Source: Saprospiraceae bacterium (GTDB lineage Bacteria > Bacteroidota > Bacteroidia > Chitinophagales > Saprospiraceae). Taken from it: DNA of 63,591 nucleotides. Made by a program: the position numbers and the translations under genes. This document shows, piece by piece, positions 18,926 to 28,297 of the stretch. The notes under the pieces are model-generated. The model was not told the origin of the DNA. It worked only from the letters and a program-made list of their open reading frames with translations, and ran no database searches. Numbering within the stretch: the stretch's first letter is position 1; every line of letters begins with the position of its first letter. The stretch spans positions 1 to 63,591 of the forward strand of contig JADKEB010000004.1 of NCBI GenBank assembly GCA_016718205.1, written 5' to 3'.

Positions 18926-18990
18926 GTTGGGTTTGCGAAGTTGCTTGTCAATTCTATTCTGTAGCAATTTCCGCAAACCCAACGTTAGGC
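18926..18990 (-). repeat. Short attC-like hairpin nested in a cassette (1)
   Basis: A 12-bp inverted repeat gttgggtttgcg/cgcaaacccaac frames an inner gttgc/gcaat pair. The core GTTAGGC (18984-18990) abuts one end only. It looks like a classical-size attC that has lost one R box. It lies 3' of the lipoprotein operon. Confidence 0.65.
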
Positions 18991-19062
18991 GCGGAATAAA
19001 ATATTACTTAGTTATCTTTCTTTCTTAAAGAAATGTTTTGAGCTAAACGGGTAAAATTATAT

Positions 19063-19317
19063 CTAATCTACTCCATCTTTTTTGTTCAGGTAATCATTAC
19101 AGATAATGTTTATTGTAATTGCCGTGTTTAATGAATTTAAATATGCTTCTAGATCTATTCTGTTTGGCACGAAGGTTTGTGAGGTAATCAGTACGGAAGC
19201 GAGCAAACATTGTATCTGATTTTCTTTCTCCTTTTTTTCTTTCTCTTTCTCAGAATCGTAGATGTTCGTATTACAATTCAATAATACAATGATAGCTATT
19301 AAATATAAATTTTTCAT
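19063..19317 (-). CDS. Small putative lipoprotein, 84 aa
   Basis: I start at MKNLYLIAIIVLLNC (19317); the frame upstream of this is overlap with the preceding gene. A lipoprotein signal ends LLNC. The mature part has a lysine/glutamate-rich spacer (SEKEKEKKEKENQ), then LNSLNTAITINIICNDYLNKKDG. The C-terminus KKDGVD resembles the ends of the two sister lipoproteins upstream (KKDNVD, KDDNVK), so the three look like diverged paralogues. Last gene of a four-gene operon. Confidence 0.6.
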   Translation of the reverse strand: MKNLYLIAIIVLLNCNTNIYDSEKEKEKKEKENQIQCLLASVLITSQTFVPNRIDLEAYLNSLNTAITINIICNDYLNKKDGVD

Positions 19318-19318
19318 C

Positions 19319-19537
19319 TTAATCAACGTTGTCTTTTTTATTTTCTGCTTGTAAACAGGTTTGATAAAGTAAGAAAAATTCTCTAAATTTATTGGAGCCA
19401 ATTAAACCATTATCAACTACAATTGCTGATAGATTTTGACAATATTCATCATTTTCTTTTTTAATTTTATTTTCGTCTGCGCATGCATTAAATAAGCAGA
19501 CGACAAGGATAAGTATACCAAATTTAATTTTATTCAC
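19319..19537 (-). CDS. Small putative lipoprotein, 72 aa
   Basis: The start is the GTG at 19537 (read VNKIKFGILILVVCLFNAC), with GGAGT seven bases upstream. The GTG overlaps the stop of the previous gene (GTGA). The lipoprotein signal ends FNAC. The mature peptide YCQNLSAIVVDNGLIGSNK followed by REFFLLYQTCLQ is clearly related to the lipoprotein at 19773-19991 (TRDFFLLYTICVQ). Two conserved cysteines may form a disulfide. Function unknown. Confidence 0.65.
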   Translation of the reverse strand: MNKIKFGILILVVCLFNACADENKIKKENDEYCQNLSAIVVDNGLIGSNKFREFFLLYQTCLQAENKKDNVD

Positions 19538-19767
19538 TCTTTTACTCCCATATTTTGACATGTACTAAATTTGGCTAACTCGCTTCTAAAGCTTTCTGCC
19601 CTGTCAGGATCAGCCATACTTGCACATTGCAAAAATCTCACTTTATTTCTATGCTCAACATTTCTATCATGAATGAATTTTCTTTGTTGGATAGGAAATT
19701 TTACAAAATAAGTAAAAATATCAAACGCATAACTTGGGATTACCGCGAATACTGTTTGAAGCTTCAA
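19534..19767 (-). CDS. Small protein, 77 aa
   Basis: Starts MKLQTVFAVIPSYAFDIFTY and ends CQNMGVKE, with its stop overlapping the next start. It has no lipobox but carries cysteines in VRFLQCASMADPDRAESF and FSTCQNM. The hydrophobic start could be a weak signal. No family recognised; the coupling to small lipoproteins on both sides suggests an envelope role. Confidence 0.5.
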   Translation of the reverse strand: MKLQTVFAVIPSYAFDIFTYFVKFPIQQRKFIHDRNVEHRNKVRFLQCASMADPDRAESFRSELAKFSTCQNMGVKE

Positions 19768-19772
19768 ATAAA

Positions 19773-19991
19773 TTAATCTCCGTAATCCTTGACATTATCA
19801 TCTTTATTCTTTTTTTGAACACAAATCGTATATAATAGAAAAAAATCCCTTGTCTTCGAATTATCAATTAAAGAATTAGAAATAAGTGCGCAAATATTTT
19901 CATTTTCTTGACGAATTTTATCGTCATCTCTAAGCGCATTACAATTTATAAAAGCAAATATGAGAATAAAGAATAACATAAATTTTTCCAT
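19773..19991 (-). CDS. Small putative lipoprotein, 72 aa
   Basis: MEKFMLFFILIFAFINC is a clear lipoprotein signal with cysteine 17. The mature part ENENICALISNSLIDNSK then TRDFFLLYTICVQKK is related to the lipoprotein at 19319-19537. First gene of the operon of four small genes, which all follow one another with gaps or overlaps of a few bases. Function unknown. Confidence 0.65.
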   Translation of the reverse strand: MEKFMLFFILIFAFINCNALRDDDKIRQENENICALISNSLIDNSKTRDFFLLYTICVQKKNKDDNVKDYGD

Positions 19992-20151
19992 TACTTATTA
20001 TTCCTCGCCCTGACCAAATGTAATTTTCATTCTAAATACTCCAATTTAAAAATTCAACTGCAAAGTTTTTCGAGACACGGACGTCGAGAAACCTATAACG
20101 GAATATCCTAGCGTTGGTTCCTTTATCGAACATGCCCGCACCTAAAATGCC

Positions 20152-20448
20152 GCTTAACGTTAAGAGTAGCCGACGTGACTTTAAAATTCGAAAGTGCGGT
20201 AGCACCTTTTGAATTTTAAAGTCATGTCTCCGAGCCAACCGTATGACTAGCAAGTCCTGTGACTGAACGGATGGCGCGCAAACTTGCTCTTTTCTGCAAG
20301 TTTCGTGACAGTAGTGAAGGCACTGGACTTGCGGTAGCTTTCCAAATAAACTAAAAAATTTCACTTAAACAACCAGCCGGCTCGGAGCAAGAGAGTGAAC
20401 AGCATCCGAACATAGTTCACTCTCGCAGTGGCTCACTCGCAGTTATGC
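20152..20448 (-). repeat. attC-like site 13
   Basis: Boxes gcttaac and gttatgc. A arm of gactttaaaattc type (both strands of the stem changed together); B arm gagagtgaac. Confidence 0.85.
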
Positions 20449-20565
20449 GGTGTTTTAGGTGCGCATACTCCTAATAAGCCTTAACCAACGCCTCAATCTA
20501 AAACCAGCCTCGACACGATGTCGAGTGTAATACTTACTCCATTACCCAATACGATTCTTATATAT

Positions 20566-20630
20566 GTTGGGTTTGCGAAGTTGCTTGTCAATTCTATTCT
20601 GTAGCAATTTCCGCAAATCCAACGTTAGGC
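20566..20630 (-). repeat. Short attC-like hairpin nested in a cassette (2)
   Basis: Same element as at 18926-18990, with one mismatch in the stem (gttgggtttgcg/cgcaaatccaac) and core GTTAGGC at 20624-20630. Confidence 0.65.
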
Positions 20631-20689
20631 GTGTAATAAAATATTACTTCTTATAGCCATTCTGTTTTGAATTCTAAAGTTTCATTCTG

Positions 20690-21874
20690 CTAATTAATTA
20701 AAAGGCTACTTGCCATTTTCCTCTTTTTTAATTCTTCTATTGTAATTTTCGCATTCTTTTTTAGCAAATCCATATCAGGCTTTCGATTGCATTTGTGTTT
20801 TTCGCATATCGTTTGTATTTCTTTTGTTTTAAATTGAATTCTATCTTTTGTTAAGAAGTATTGGTGCAATTCTTCATAGTTCGAAATTTGAAAATCGAGT
20901 GCAGCGGCAAATTCATCGAAACCTGGAAGTTTATTTTCTTTGTCGTTAATCAGATTATATTGGGTAGTTCGTAAAAGATTTTCATTCTCTTGTAACGCTC
21001 GGGAATAAAATCTCGAATTTAATTCGAGTGTAAAACGACCTGCAACCTTTCGATCTTCGATAGTTTTGCTAAATTCTCTATTTAATATTGCGCCTAATCC
21101 AATGACAGCAATCATACCAGAAAGAAAATTTGTAGGATAATTAGTTATTCCTTTCAATTGTATTAATAAGAAGCTTGCCAAAAAAGTTCGTTCCGTAATA
21201 TTAAATTCTAGATCAGTTAACTCATAAACTTCTTCCCTAAAACTGTTCATTCTTTTTGTAACGATTTCACTTTTACTTTGCAATTCCGCTTTTTCTTTAT
21301 TAGTTCCTGTTATCCGATTTAAAAGTGTATCCAATCGCGCTTTCCGGTTTTCTTTCTGTGGGTCATCTAAATCTGCTTTTATCTTTGTTACAAGTTTTAG
21401 AATATCATCTAAAATAAATTGATTCTTTGAAGAAACAGAATTACAATCTCCTCTAGCCTCATTTGGCAATTTATAATTAAAACTTTTCTCTAGCGTCTCT
21501 ACATTTACATTCTTTGTAGATATATATCGTTTTATCCGTTCTACCCAATCTTTACTAGAACTAATGTTCCAATCTGAAATATTTTTACATATATCTTCGG
21601 CAAATTGTTCCGTAGAATTTTGTATCAAAATATATTCTTCTTGAGCTGTTTCAATATCTTGTCCGAATTTATTTCTTTCAATGAGTGGCTTTAATTTTCC
21701 AAACTCAGAAATAGAAGACTCAAATATTTTATCCTCCTCTTGTATCATCCAACTCCATTTTTCTAAGCGAGTCGCATTTTCTGTTGTTGTGCAATTGGAA
21801 ATCAAAAATAGAATGAGGCTAATTTGAAGTATTCTTAAAAAGAAATAATTATTGAGAAGCAAAAATTTATGCAT
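20690..21874 (-). CDS. Putative lipoprotein with membrane segment and coiled coils, about 394 aa
   Basis: The start is ATG 21874 (MHKFLLLNNYFFLRI); a GTG four codons upstream is possible. The signal LILFLISNC gives a lipidated cysteine near residue 28. Long helical, charged segments follow (residues 60-250), including KENRKARLDTLLNRITGTNK and EELTDLEFNITERTF-like stretches. A hydrophobic span, NFLSGMIAVIGLGAIL, lies near residues 252-267. The C-terminus contains CEKHKCNRKPDMDLLKKN. No family recognised. Single gene of an extended-flank cassette. Confidence 0.6.
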   Translation of the reverse strand: MHKFLLLNNYFFLRILQISLILFLISNCTTTENATRLEKWSWMIQEEDKIFESSISEFGKLKPLIERNKFGQDIETAQEEYILIQNSTEQFAEDICKNISDWNISSSKDWVERIKRYISTKNVNVETLEKSFNYKLPNEARGDCNSVSSKNQFILDDILKLVTKIKADLDDPQKENRKARLDTLLNRITGTNKEKAELQSKSEIVTKRMNSFREEVYELTDLEFNITERTFLASFLLIQLKGITNYPTNFLSGMIAVIGLGAILNREFSKTIEDRKVAGRFTLELNSRFYSRALQENENLLRTTQYNLINDKENKLPGFDEFAAALDFQISNYEELHQYFLTKDRIQFKTKEIQTICEKHKCNRKPDMDLLKKNAKITIEELKKRKMASSLLIN

Positions 21875-22040
21875 TAATATTAACACTTTATATTTTCCTT
21901 AGATATTAAATCTATAGTTTCTTTTTTTATAGGAATTTGCATCGCACTTAACAGTCTTTCGAGACACGACGTCGAGAAACCTACTCCTAAAATATCCTAG
22001 CGTTGGTTCCTACTACGAACATGCCCGCACCTAAAATGCC

Positions 22041-22337
22041 GCATAACGTTAAGAGTATCCGACGTGACTTTGAAACTCGAAAGTGCGGTAGCACCTTTTG
22101 AGTTTCAAAGTCATGTCTCCAAGCCGACCAACTACTAGCAAGTCCCGTGACTGAGTGTAGGGCGCAAAACTTGCATTATTCTCTTGCAAGTTTTGTGACC
22201 GAAAGGAAGGCACGGGACTTGCGTAAGTTCAACAAAAATACTACAAAGTGTGGATAATACTAATATGCCGGCTTGGAGCAAGGTGACGGACAGCTTCCGA
22301 TATAGTCCGTTACCGCAGTGGATACTCGCAGTTAGGT
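22041..22337 (-). repeat. attC-like site 14
   Basis: Boxes gcataac and gttaggt do not pair. A arm gactttgaaactc; B arm gtgacggac. Confidence 0.85.
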
Positions 22338-22352
22338 GATGGAGCAAGCGTA

Positions 22353-23960
22353 TCACAGTCCAAGCCCATCTTTTATCAAATTAATAGGAGCTATGTTATT
22401 CTCTATCGCATTTACTATTTTTTCATAACTTTGGATTTTGTATTCTTTGATTTCTTGCTGTAGGTTTAAAATTTCTTCGATTATCTCTTGAGACAACTCA
22501 TCCCGATTAACGTTATAAAACACTACTTTATTCGGTGCTTTTATTAACTTCAATTTTCCTTCCGTGAACAAAGTGAAAAATTCTTTATGTATATCTTCAA
22601 TTGTATCGTTAGTCTTGTGCTTAACAAGTAGGACATTCATATTCGCAGAAATAGTTTTATATTTTTGGTAATTACCATCTATATCATGTGATAGTTGTTG
22701 AAAGCAATTCAAAAAACGAACTCCTTTTTCTATTATACTTATCACTCCAACTTTAGAAAAATAATACAGTGCAGTCTTTTCCAAATCGTTTAATTCCTCC
22801 CATACATTAACACATCCAATGTTCGTATTCCTAGGTCTATGTGAAATTTTTAAAAATGCTTCCATTATTTTTTCTTGTGATAAAAAACTTTCTGAAATCA
22901 TCCTTTTTCGAATTGATGAACTTTTCTTTGAGTAAAATAAAAACGCATATGAATCCTTCCCATCTCGACCAGACCTTCCTGCTTCTTGATAATACTGTTC
23001 TACGGACTCAGGCGTATGAAAATGTATAATAACACGAATATCTGGTATATCAATACCCATTCCGAATGCATTTGTTGCGAATACTAATTTAGTATTTCCA
23101 TTTTCAAAATTCAATAATACTTTTGATTTATGGTCATCACTTATATCAGCATCAAAATAATCGCATTGAATGTTCTCCGCTTTAAATTTCTCAGCCAATT
23201 CTTTTGTTCCAAATTCTCCTTTTTTTCTATACACGTATACTAATACTTTTTCATGCGGAAATCTATTAATTATTTCTTTTATCTGTTTAACTTTATCCTC
23301 ATCGTTATTTATATTTGTTAGAAATTTTAAATCAATATTTGTCCTAAGTAAAGATTGTGTTTTTATAATGTTATTTCCGATTTTGAAATCAACGCAAATT
23401 TCATTTTGATCCTTTGGATTTAAAGTTGCGGTTAAACATAATATTTTTGGCCAGTCACTTAAAAATATTCTTTCTAGGAAAATCGGAATCATTTTATATG
23501 CTGGTCGAAATGAATCTCCCCATTGTGATATACAGTGAGCTTCATCTATTACGATGAGCCCAATTTTATCCTTCATTTTTTTAAGAATAAATTCAAGATA
23601 ACCCTCAAATGCTGCTCTTTCTGGAGAAATAAAAATGAAATTCACTTCGCTGTTATATAAACTTTTCATTTCATTATATTGTTTTATTGAACTATTGCTT
23701 TCCAAGAAAGAGAAACATTTTAAACCTTTTGAAGCTAACCTTTCAGATTGTTGCTTCATCAATGCAATAAGTGGAGATATTACAATCGTGGTTTTATTTA
23801 AAAATATTCCAGAGTATTGATAAATAAAAGATTTGCCGGAACCTGTCGGCATTAGGCATAAAGTATTTTTTCCATTCAATATTGAGGTGATTGCGTTCTG
23901 CTGATAATCTCTAACATCTTGAATTTCAGGAAAATACTTTTCAAGAATTTTTTTATCCAT
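22353..23960 (-). CDS. RecQ-family DNA helicase, 535 aa
   Basis: A superfamily-2 helicase of the RecQ type. Walker A PTGSGKS is at 38-44, DEAHCISQWG at 139-148 (DEAH box with the RecQ-specific aromatic loop), TATLNP near 178-182, and motif V/VI ATNAFGMGIDIP with QEAGRSGRDG near 295-334. The C-terminal 180 residues do not show the usual zinc-binding RQC cysteines in order, so this is a variant rather than housekeeping recQ. It unwinds DNA from 3' to 5' by family knowledge. It is the last of three genes that overlap by 4 to 8 bases, so the three should be co-translated. With NERD-UvrD helicase and an unknown protein it forms a likely defence module. Confidence 0.9.
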   Translation of the reverse strand: MDKKILEKYFPEIQDVRDYQQNAITSILNGKNTLCLMPTGSGKSFIYQYSGIFLNKTTIVISPLIALMKQQSERLASKGLKCFSFLESNSSIKQYNEMKSLYNSEVNFIFISPERAAFEGYLEFILKKMKDKIGLIVIDEAHCISQWGDSFRPAYKMIPIFLERIFLSDWPKILCLTATLNPKDQNEICVDFKIGNNIIKTQSLLRTNIDLKFLTNINNDEDKVKQIKEIINRFPHEKVLVYVYRKKGEFGTKELAEKFKAENIQCDYFDADISDDHKSKVLLNFENGNTKLVFATNAFGMGIDIPDIRVIIHFHTPESVEQYYQEAGRSGRDGKDSYAFLFYSKKSSSIRKRMISESFLSQEKIMEAFLKISHRPRNTNIGCVNVWEELNDLEKTALYYFSKVGVISIIEKGVRFLNCFQQLSHDIDGNYQKYKTISANMNVLLVKHKTNDTIEDIHKEFFTLFTEGKLKLIKAPNKVVFYNVNRDELSQEIIEEILNLQQEIKEYKIQSYEKIVNAIENNIAPINLIKDGLGL

Positions 23961-24954
23961 GAGGATTTATTTCCTTATCATCTCTAGCGAGTAACGTTCG
24001 AATATCTTCAGAATGATACTCACATATAAAATTTATGAAATCATTTACATACCAAAATCGAAACTCTTTTTTCAATTCGATATTGATGTCCTTAAATTTT
24101 TTTTCAAGATATTTATAAATTTGTAACATATAAAAATTATAAACAGGATAGGGATAAAAAAAGTTATGTTCAGTGATAATTGTCCTATCACCTGGCTCGA
24201 TCAAATCCTTTAGCATCGTAAATTCTGAGGTCTGAGATTGCATATCTATTACATCTTTATCGGTTAGAAAAAATAATGCAAAGATTCCATGTTTATAATT
24301 TCCAGAAAACCACTGTGGAAATATTGTATTTAAAAAGGTTGCTCGGATGCCATTCCCTATAACACTTTCTAATCTATGATTATCATCTTCAAGGTCATTC
24401 ATTTTGAAATCTTCCCAAGATTTAACATTCTTATAATCTTCTTCATTTGTGGCTAATGCATAGTCTTCTGCAAATTCAATTATATTATAGCAAACAGTAT
24501 ATAGATCATCTGCATTCGAACGATTAAATGCTGCTTTATATTCTTGCATTACTTTTGCTTTTGAATTCATTGCTCCATTTATAACAGGGATTTCTTTCCT
24601 TAATCTCGCCTTAAATCCGCCAGTATCAAATTCACTTTCTTCTTTAAAGCTTGGAGATGTAAAAAATTTTCTATACTTTTCAGCTTCATTGCTAAACTCA
24701 TCAAAGCGAGTGTTAAAATATTCATATATATTTTTTTCTCTATCCGCAGTATTATTTTTTTTACCTCCACCGAATTTATTTTCCAACTTATTCAAATTTT
24801 CATTTTCTGAAATATTTTTTATGTAATTGTCAGTATAAAACATAAGTGCTTTTTCAATTTTATGTAATACGGCAGTAATATGTTCTTCTGTTCTAAAAGT
24901 CTCAAATTCCTGCTCGGCGATTTCCGTATCATTCTTTACGTCAGATAGTTTCAT
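23953..24954 (-). CDS. Unknown middle protein of the helicase operon, 333 aa
   Basis: Starts MKLSDVKNDTEIAEQEFETF. It overlaps the upstream NERD helicase by ATGA and the downstream RecQ gene by 8 bases. The N-terminal third is charged and helical, with a GGGKK loop near residue 63. The middle has YTVCYNIIEFAEDYALATNE, and the C-terminal half holds HGIFALFFLTDKDVIDMQSQ and an aromatic FFYPYPVYNFYMLQIY. It contains no nuclease, ATPase or methylase motif I can see. Its conserved place between two helicases suggests a specificity or adaptor subunit. Family unknown. Confidence 0.75.
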   Translation of the reverse strand: MKLSDVKNDTEIAEQEFETFRTEEHITAVLHKIEKALMFYTDNYIKNISENENLNKLENKFGGGKKNNTADREKNIYEYFNTRFDEFSNEAEKYRKFFTSPSFKEESEFDTGGFKARLRKEIPVINGAMNSKAKVMQEYKAAFNRSNADDLYTVCYNIIEFAEDYALATNEEDYKNVKSWEDFKMNDLEDDNHRLESVIGNGIRATFLNTIFPQWFSGNYKHGIFALFFLTDKDVIDMQSQTSEFTMLKDLIEPGDRTIITEHNFFYPYPVYNFYMLQIYKYLEKKFKDINIELKKEFRFWYVNDFINFICEYHSEDIRTLLARDDKEINPHG

Positions 24955-26684
24955 AATTTATCTCCTTCAATTTTTAATCCTGTTAATCTTTTAAATCCGT
25001 TAATGTTCTTCGGAATTCTATCATTATGAGAAATTCTATTCATTATTTCGGGTATTTCTTCATTCTTAAGACTAGAAATAATAAATACAAAATGTCTTGC
25101 CCTCGATACTCCAACATAATAGCGTAATAATTCTTCATTATTCATGAATGTCGATTTACTCACATCTATGAGAATAATGACCTTTGATTCTAAACCTTTA
25201 AATTTTCGAACAGTAGTGAACAAAAGATTATTTGATAAATAGTCTTCTGTAATTTTAAAAGATTTATATTGAAAGTCTTTTTTGAAAACTGTATTCTTTT
25301 CGTCCTTAATAGTAAGAATTGCAATATCATTTATGGTTACACTTGTTGAAATGTATTTATTCAAGATATTACTTATAATTTCTGGAACGTCTTTTTCATT
25401 TTTATTTAAATATAAAACTGGTAAATTTCCAGACGAAGGCAAGCCAACAATATCATTTTTAAAATTTAAAGGTTTATAAGATGCTATAGCAATCTCTTTA
25501 GTGTTCCTACAATTTTTATAAAGAGTTAATCTACAATCTAAATCCCATATCCATTTAATTGTATCCTGCTGAACATTATTAATTGATTGATTTCTATCAA
25601 AAAATATATAGAAATAACCCTTATTAGCCTTAACTTTATAAAATAATATTTCAAGCAAAAAAAGATCTATATCTTGACCTTCATCAATTATTATATCTTG
25701 ATATGGAAGGTCTATTGTGCCATTTATTAATTCATCTTTTAGACATGACAAAACTTCTTCGATTTTTATATCATTATTATCTAACAGTGAATATGCTAGA
25801 CTATGAACGTTGTGAAAATAAACTTTATTTATTTGGTGATACTTTGATAAAAATTCCTTTAACTTATTATTGTAGCATAAGAAAAGAACACTTCTTCCCT
25901 GTTCTGCTAATCTTTTTGCTTTCTCAATCGCAATAAAAGTTTTTCCAGTTCCGGCAATCCCTTGAATTGAGGCAATCTTTTGCTCATCCAAAAAATTAAC
26001 TAAACTTGATTGCTCTTTAGTCATTCTAGCAAATTGATTATCTAAATATTCTACTGATGAGCGAATTGAGGCAACTGCATGATACTCGGGTGCGATTCTC
26101 TCAACTATTTGTTTTGCGGTAGAATCCAATAATTCAGTTTTTATTTTAAATTCTTTTTTCCAATATTCAAAAGTTTTGTCTATAGTTGATTCAAGATTGA
26201 CCAATGCTCTTTCGTCCCAGCATATTTCTCTAGACGCATTCAATGGAAATGCAGGAGGGTTGAAAGTAATAGAAGGAAAAAAAACTGCGTGGCAAATTAA
26301 ATATTTTTCACCACTTTTATATTTTAATATTGAGTCTATAATCTCCATTAATTTAAATTTACTTCTACTCGCCTGTGATAACGGATCAATCTCTTTTGTT
26401 TCACCAGTTTTTCGATTCTTTTGCGTCCAAATTAAATTACTAAAACTAATAATACCAGATTTAACTTCTAAAACTAAAATCCCTTTTTCTTTGTGAAAGA
26501 TAACGAAATCTGCCTCCCCTTGAGGTTTTCGTTTACCATTTACCCATTCGCCCTCAATCCATTCCAGTGAATAAAATATTGTATATTCTTTAGGCAAAGT
26601 TTTAAAAAGTTTAAATATTCCTTCTTCTCCATCATCACCATATGAACCAAAGTCATTTGGGATAGTCGGTATCATAGTTGCCAT
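24951..26684 (-). CDS. NERD nuclease-domain / UvrD-like helicase fusion, 577 aa
   Basis: Residues 15-110 form a NERD (nuclease-related) domain: GEEGIFKLFKTL, then GEADFVIFHKEKGILVLEVK, with D59, E73 and K75 in the PD-(D/E)XK arrangement. Residues 240-540 are a superfamily-1 helicase: Walker A GIAGTGKT (242-249), IIIDEGQD (331-338), the TVRKFKGLES motif (491-500) and VGVSRAR (524-530). It should bind and cut or unwind DNA with ATP. First gene of the three-gene operon. NERD-helicase proteins occur in several phage-defence loci, but I cannot match this trio to a named one. Confidence 0.9.
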   Translation of the reverse strand: MATMIPTIPNDFGSYGDDGEEGIFKLFKTLPKEYTIFYSLEWIEGEWVNGKRKPQGEADFVIFHKEKGILVLEVKSGIISFSNLIWTQKNRKTGETKEIDPLSQASRSKFKLMEIIDSILKYKSGEKYLICHAVFFPSITFNPPAFPLNASREICWDERALVNLESTIDKTFEYWKKEFKIKTELLDSTAKQIVERIAPEYHAVASIRSSVEYLDNQFARMTKEQSSLVNFLDEQKIASIQGIAGTGKTFIAIEKAKRLAEQGRSVLFLCYNNKLKEFLSKYHQINKVYFHNVHSLAYSLLDNNDIKIEEVLSCLKDELINGTIDLPYQDIIIDEGQDIDLFLLEILFYKVKANKGYFYIFFDRNQSINNVQQDTIKWIWDLDCRLTLYKNCRNTKEIAIASYKPLNFKNDIVGLPSSGNLPVLYLNKNEKDVPEIISNILNKYISTSVTINDIAILTIKDEKNTVFKKDFQYKSFKITEDYLSNNLLFTTVRKFKGLESKVIILIDVSKSTFMNNEELLRYYVGVSRARHFVFIISSLKNEEIPEIMNRISHNDRIPKNINGFKRLTGLKIEGDKL

Positions 26685-26739
26685 ATCTTTTTCTTCCTCA
26701 AATTTAATTTACAATAGAAACAAAGTCGCTTGCTCTGTC

Positions 26740-27035
26740 ACCTAACGTTAAGAGTATCCGACGTGACTTTGAAACTCGAAAGTGCGGTAGCACCTTTTGA
26801 GTTTCAAAGTCATGTCTCCAAGCCGAACAAATACTAGCAAGTCCCGTGACTGAACGGATGGCACGCAAACTTGCTCTTTTCTGCAAGTTTCGTGACAGTA
26901 GTGAAGGCACTGGACTTGCGTAAGTTCAACAAAAATACTACAAAGTTTGGCTAACACGACTTTGCCGGCTTGGAGCAAGGAGGTGAACAGCGTCCGAAAA
27001 TAGTTCACCTCCGCAGTGGATACTCGCAGTTAGGT
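26740..27035 (-). repeat. attC-like site 15
   Basis: Boxes acctaac and gttaggt pair. A arm gactttgaaactc; centre gaacggatgg; B arm ggaggtgaac. Confidence 0.85.
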
Positions 27036-27054
27036 GACGTTTTATACTCACTAT

Positions 27055-27963
27055 TCATTTTTTCCCTTGGATATCAAAATACCACACCCACCAGGCTAAT
27101 CCATATAAGCTGCCCAAAAAACCCATTGAATCTAAAAATATGGCGTAAGGTAAAGTTAAAATTTGCATTCGGTTAGGTTCCTTTATATTTTTAACACAAT
27201 ATAAATCAATTAGGTATGGTAAAGGTAAGGCACTATTTGCGTCTTTTTTGAAAAAGTTAAATAGGCAATTATTTTTATAACAATGATAAATGGCAAAATA
27301 ATTCGCAGACATTTTATTTATCTCAATTTCTTGTAAATTTGTGATTTCGTATTTATCATTGCTAATCTCCTCTCCGAAATATACTATTTTATCATTACCG
27401 CCTAGACTGAACGCTGAATTGTATTCAGGGACAATATTATCAAAAATAATAACATATTTTTTACTTTTGTCATAATATATATTTACAGGACGGTTTAATT
27501 CGGAAACTAAATTTTCCATTTTTTCATCATTAGATACCAAAGCACTACTTTTTATATCTTCAATTTTAGATAAATCTAAAAATATTCCACTTCTAGGGAA
27601 TAAAGCAACTTTGGCGTATTTACTCTTTATTTTTTTTAATTTTTTAAAAGTTCCTTTTATTGTATTGCAATCAACCGATGAAAGTAAAGTTTTAGAATTC
27701 AAGTCATTCAAGAATGAATCATTTAAATTGTTTTGTTCAACATTAAAACAGTATTTAGAATCTTTACTTTCTATTAAAAGATATTTTTCAAAAAAATATA
27801 GCGTTTCGATACTTTTAATTTGCGGAAAATCATAACTAATAGTTTTATTAAAGGAATAATTTATAGTTTTACGAATATATGAATCTTTATAGTTTATTGG
27901 AATGTAAATAATTATAAATAGATAAAATATAGTAATAAATAATAGAATAATCTTTTTTTTCAT
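27055..27963 (-). CDS. Membrane-anchored protein of unknown function, 302 aa
   Basis: Residues 1-27 (MKKKIILLFITIFYLFIIII-like) form an N-terminal membrane helix or uncleaved signal. The middle 220 residues are extracytoplasmic by prediction, with strands such as KYAKVALFPRSGIFLDLSKI and KKYVIIFDNIVPEYNSAF. A second hydrophobic region, FLDSMGFLGSLYGLAWWVWY, lies near the C-terminus. No family recognised. Single-gene cassette. Confidence 0.65.
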   Translation of the reverse strand: MKKKIILLFITIFYLFIIIYIPINYKDSYIRKTINYSFNKTISYDFPQIKSIETLYFFEKYLLIESKDSKYCFNVEQNNLNDSFLNDLNSKTLLSSVDCNTIKGTFKKLKKIKSKYAKVALFPRSGIFLDLSKIEDIKSSALVSNDEKMENLVSELNRPVNIYYDKSKKYVIIFDNIVPEYNSAFSLGGNDKIVYFGEEISNDKYEITNLQEIEINKMSANYFAIYHCYKNNCLFNFFKKDANSALPLPYLIDLYCVKNIKEPNRMQILTLPYAIFLDSMGFLGSLYGLAWWVWYFDIQGKK

Positions 27964-28000
27964 TTTTTAATAATATCCGTTAAAAGTCGTTTAAAATGTC

Positions 28001-28297
28001 ACCTAACGTTAAGAGTATCCGACGTGACTTTGAAACTCGAAAGTGCGGTAGCACCTTTTGAGTTTCAAAGTCATGTCTCCAAGCCGAACTAATACTAGCA
28101 AGTCCCGTGACTGAGTGTAGGGCGCAAAACTTGCATTATTCTCTTGCAAGTTTTGTGACCGGAACGAAGGCACTGGACTTGCGTAAGTTCAACAAAAATA
28201 CTACAAAGTTTGACTAATACAACTATGCCGGCTTGGAGCAAGGTGACGGACAGCTTCCGATATAGTCCGTTACCGCAGTGGATACTCGCAGTTATGC
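28001..28297 (-). repeat. attC-like site 16
   Basis: Boxes acctaac and gttatgc do not pair. A arm gactttgaaactc; B arm gtgacggac. Confidence 0.85.
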
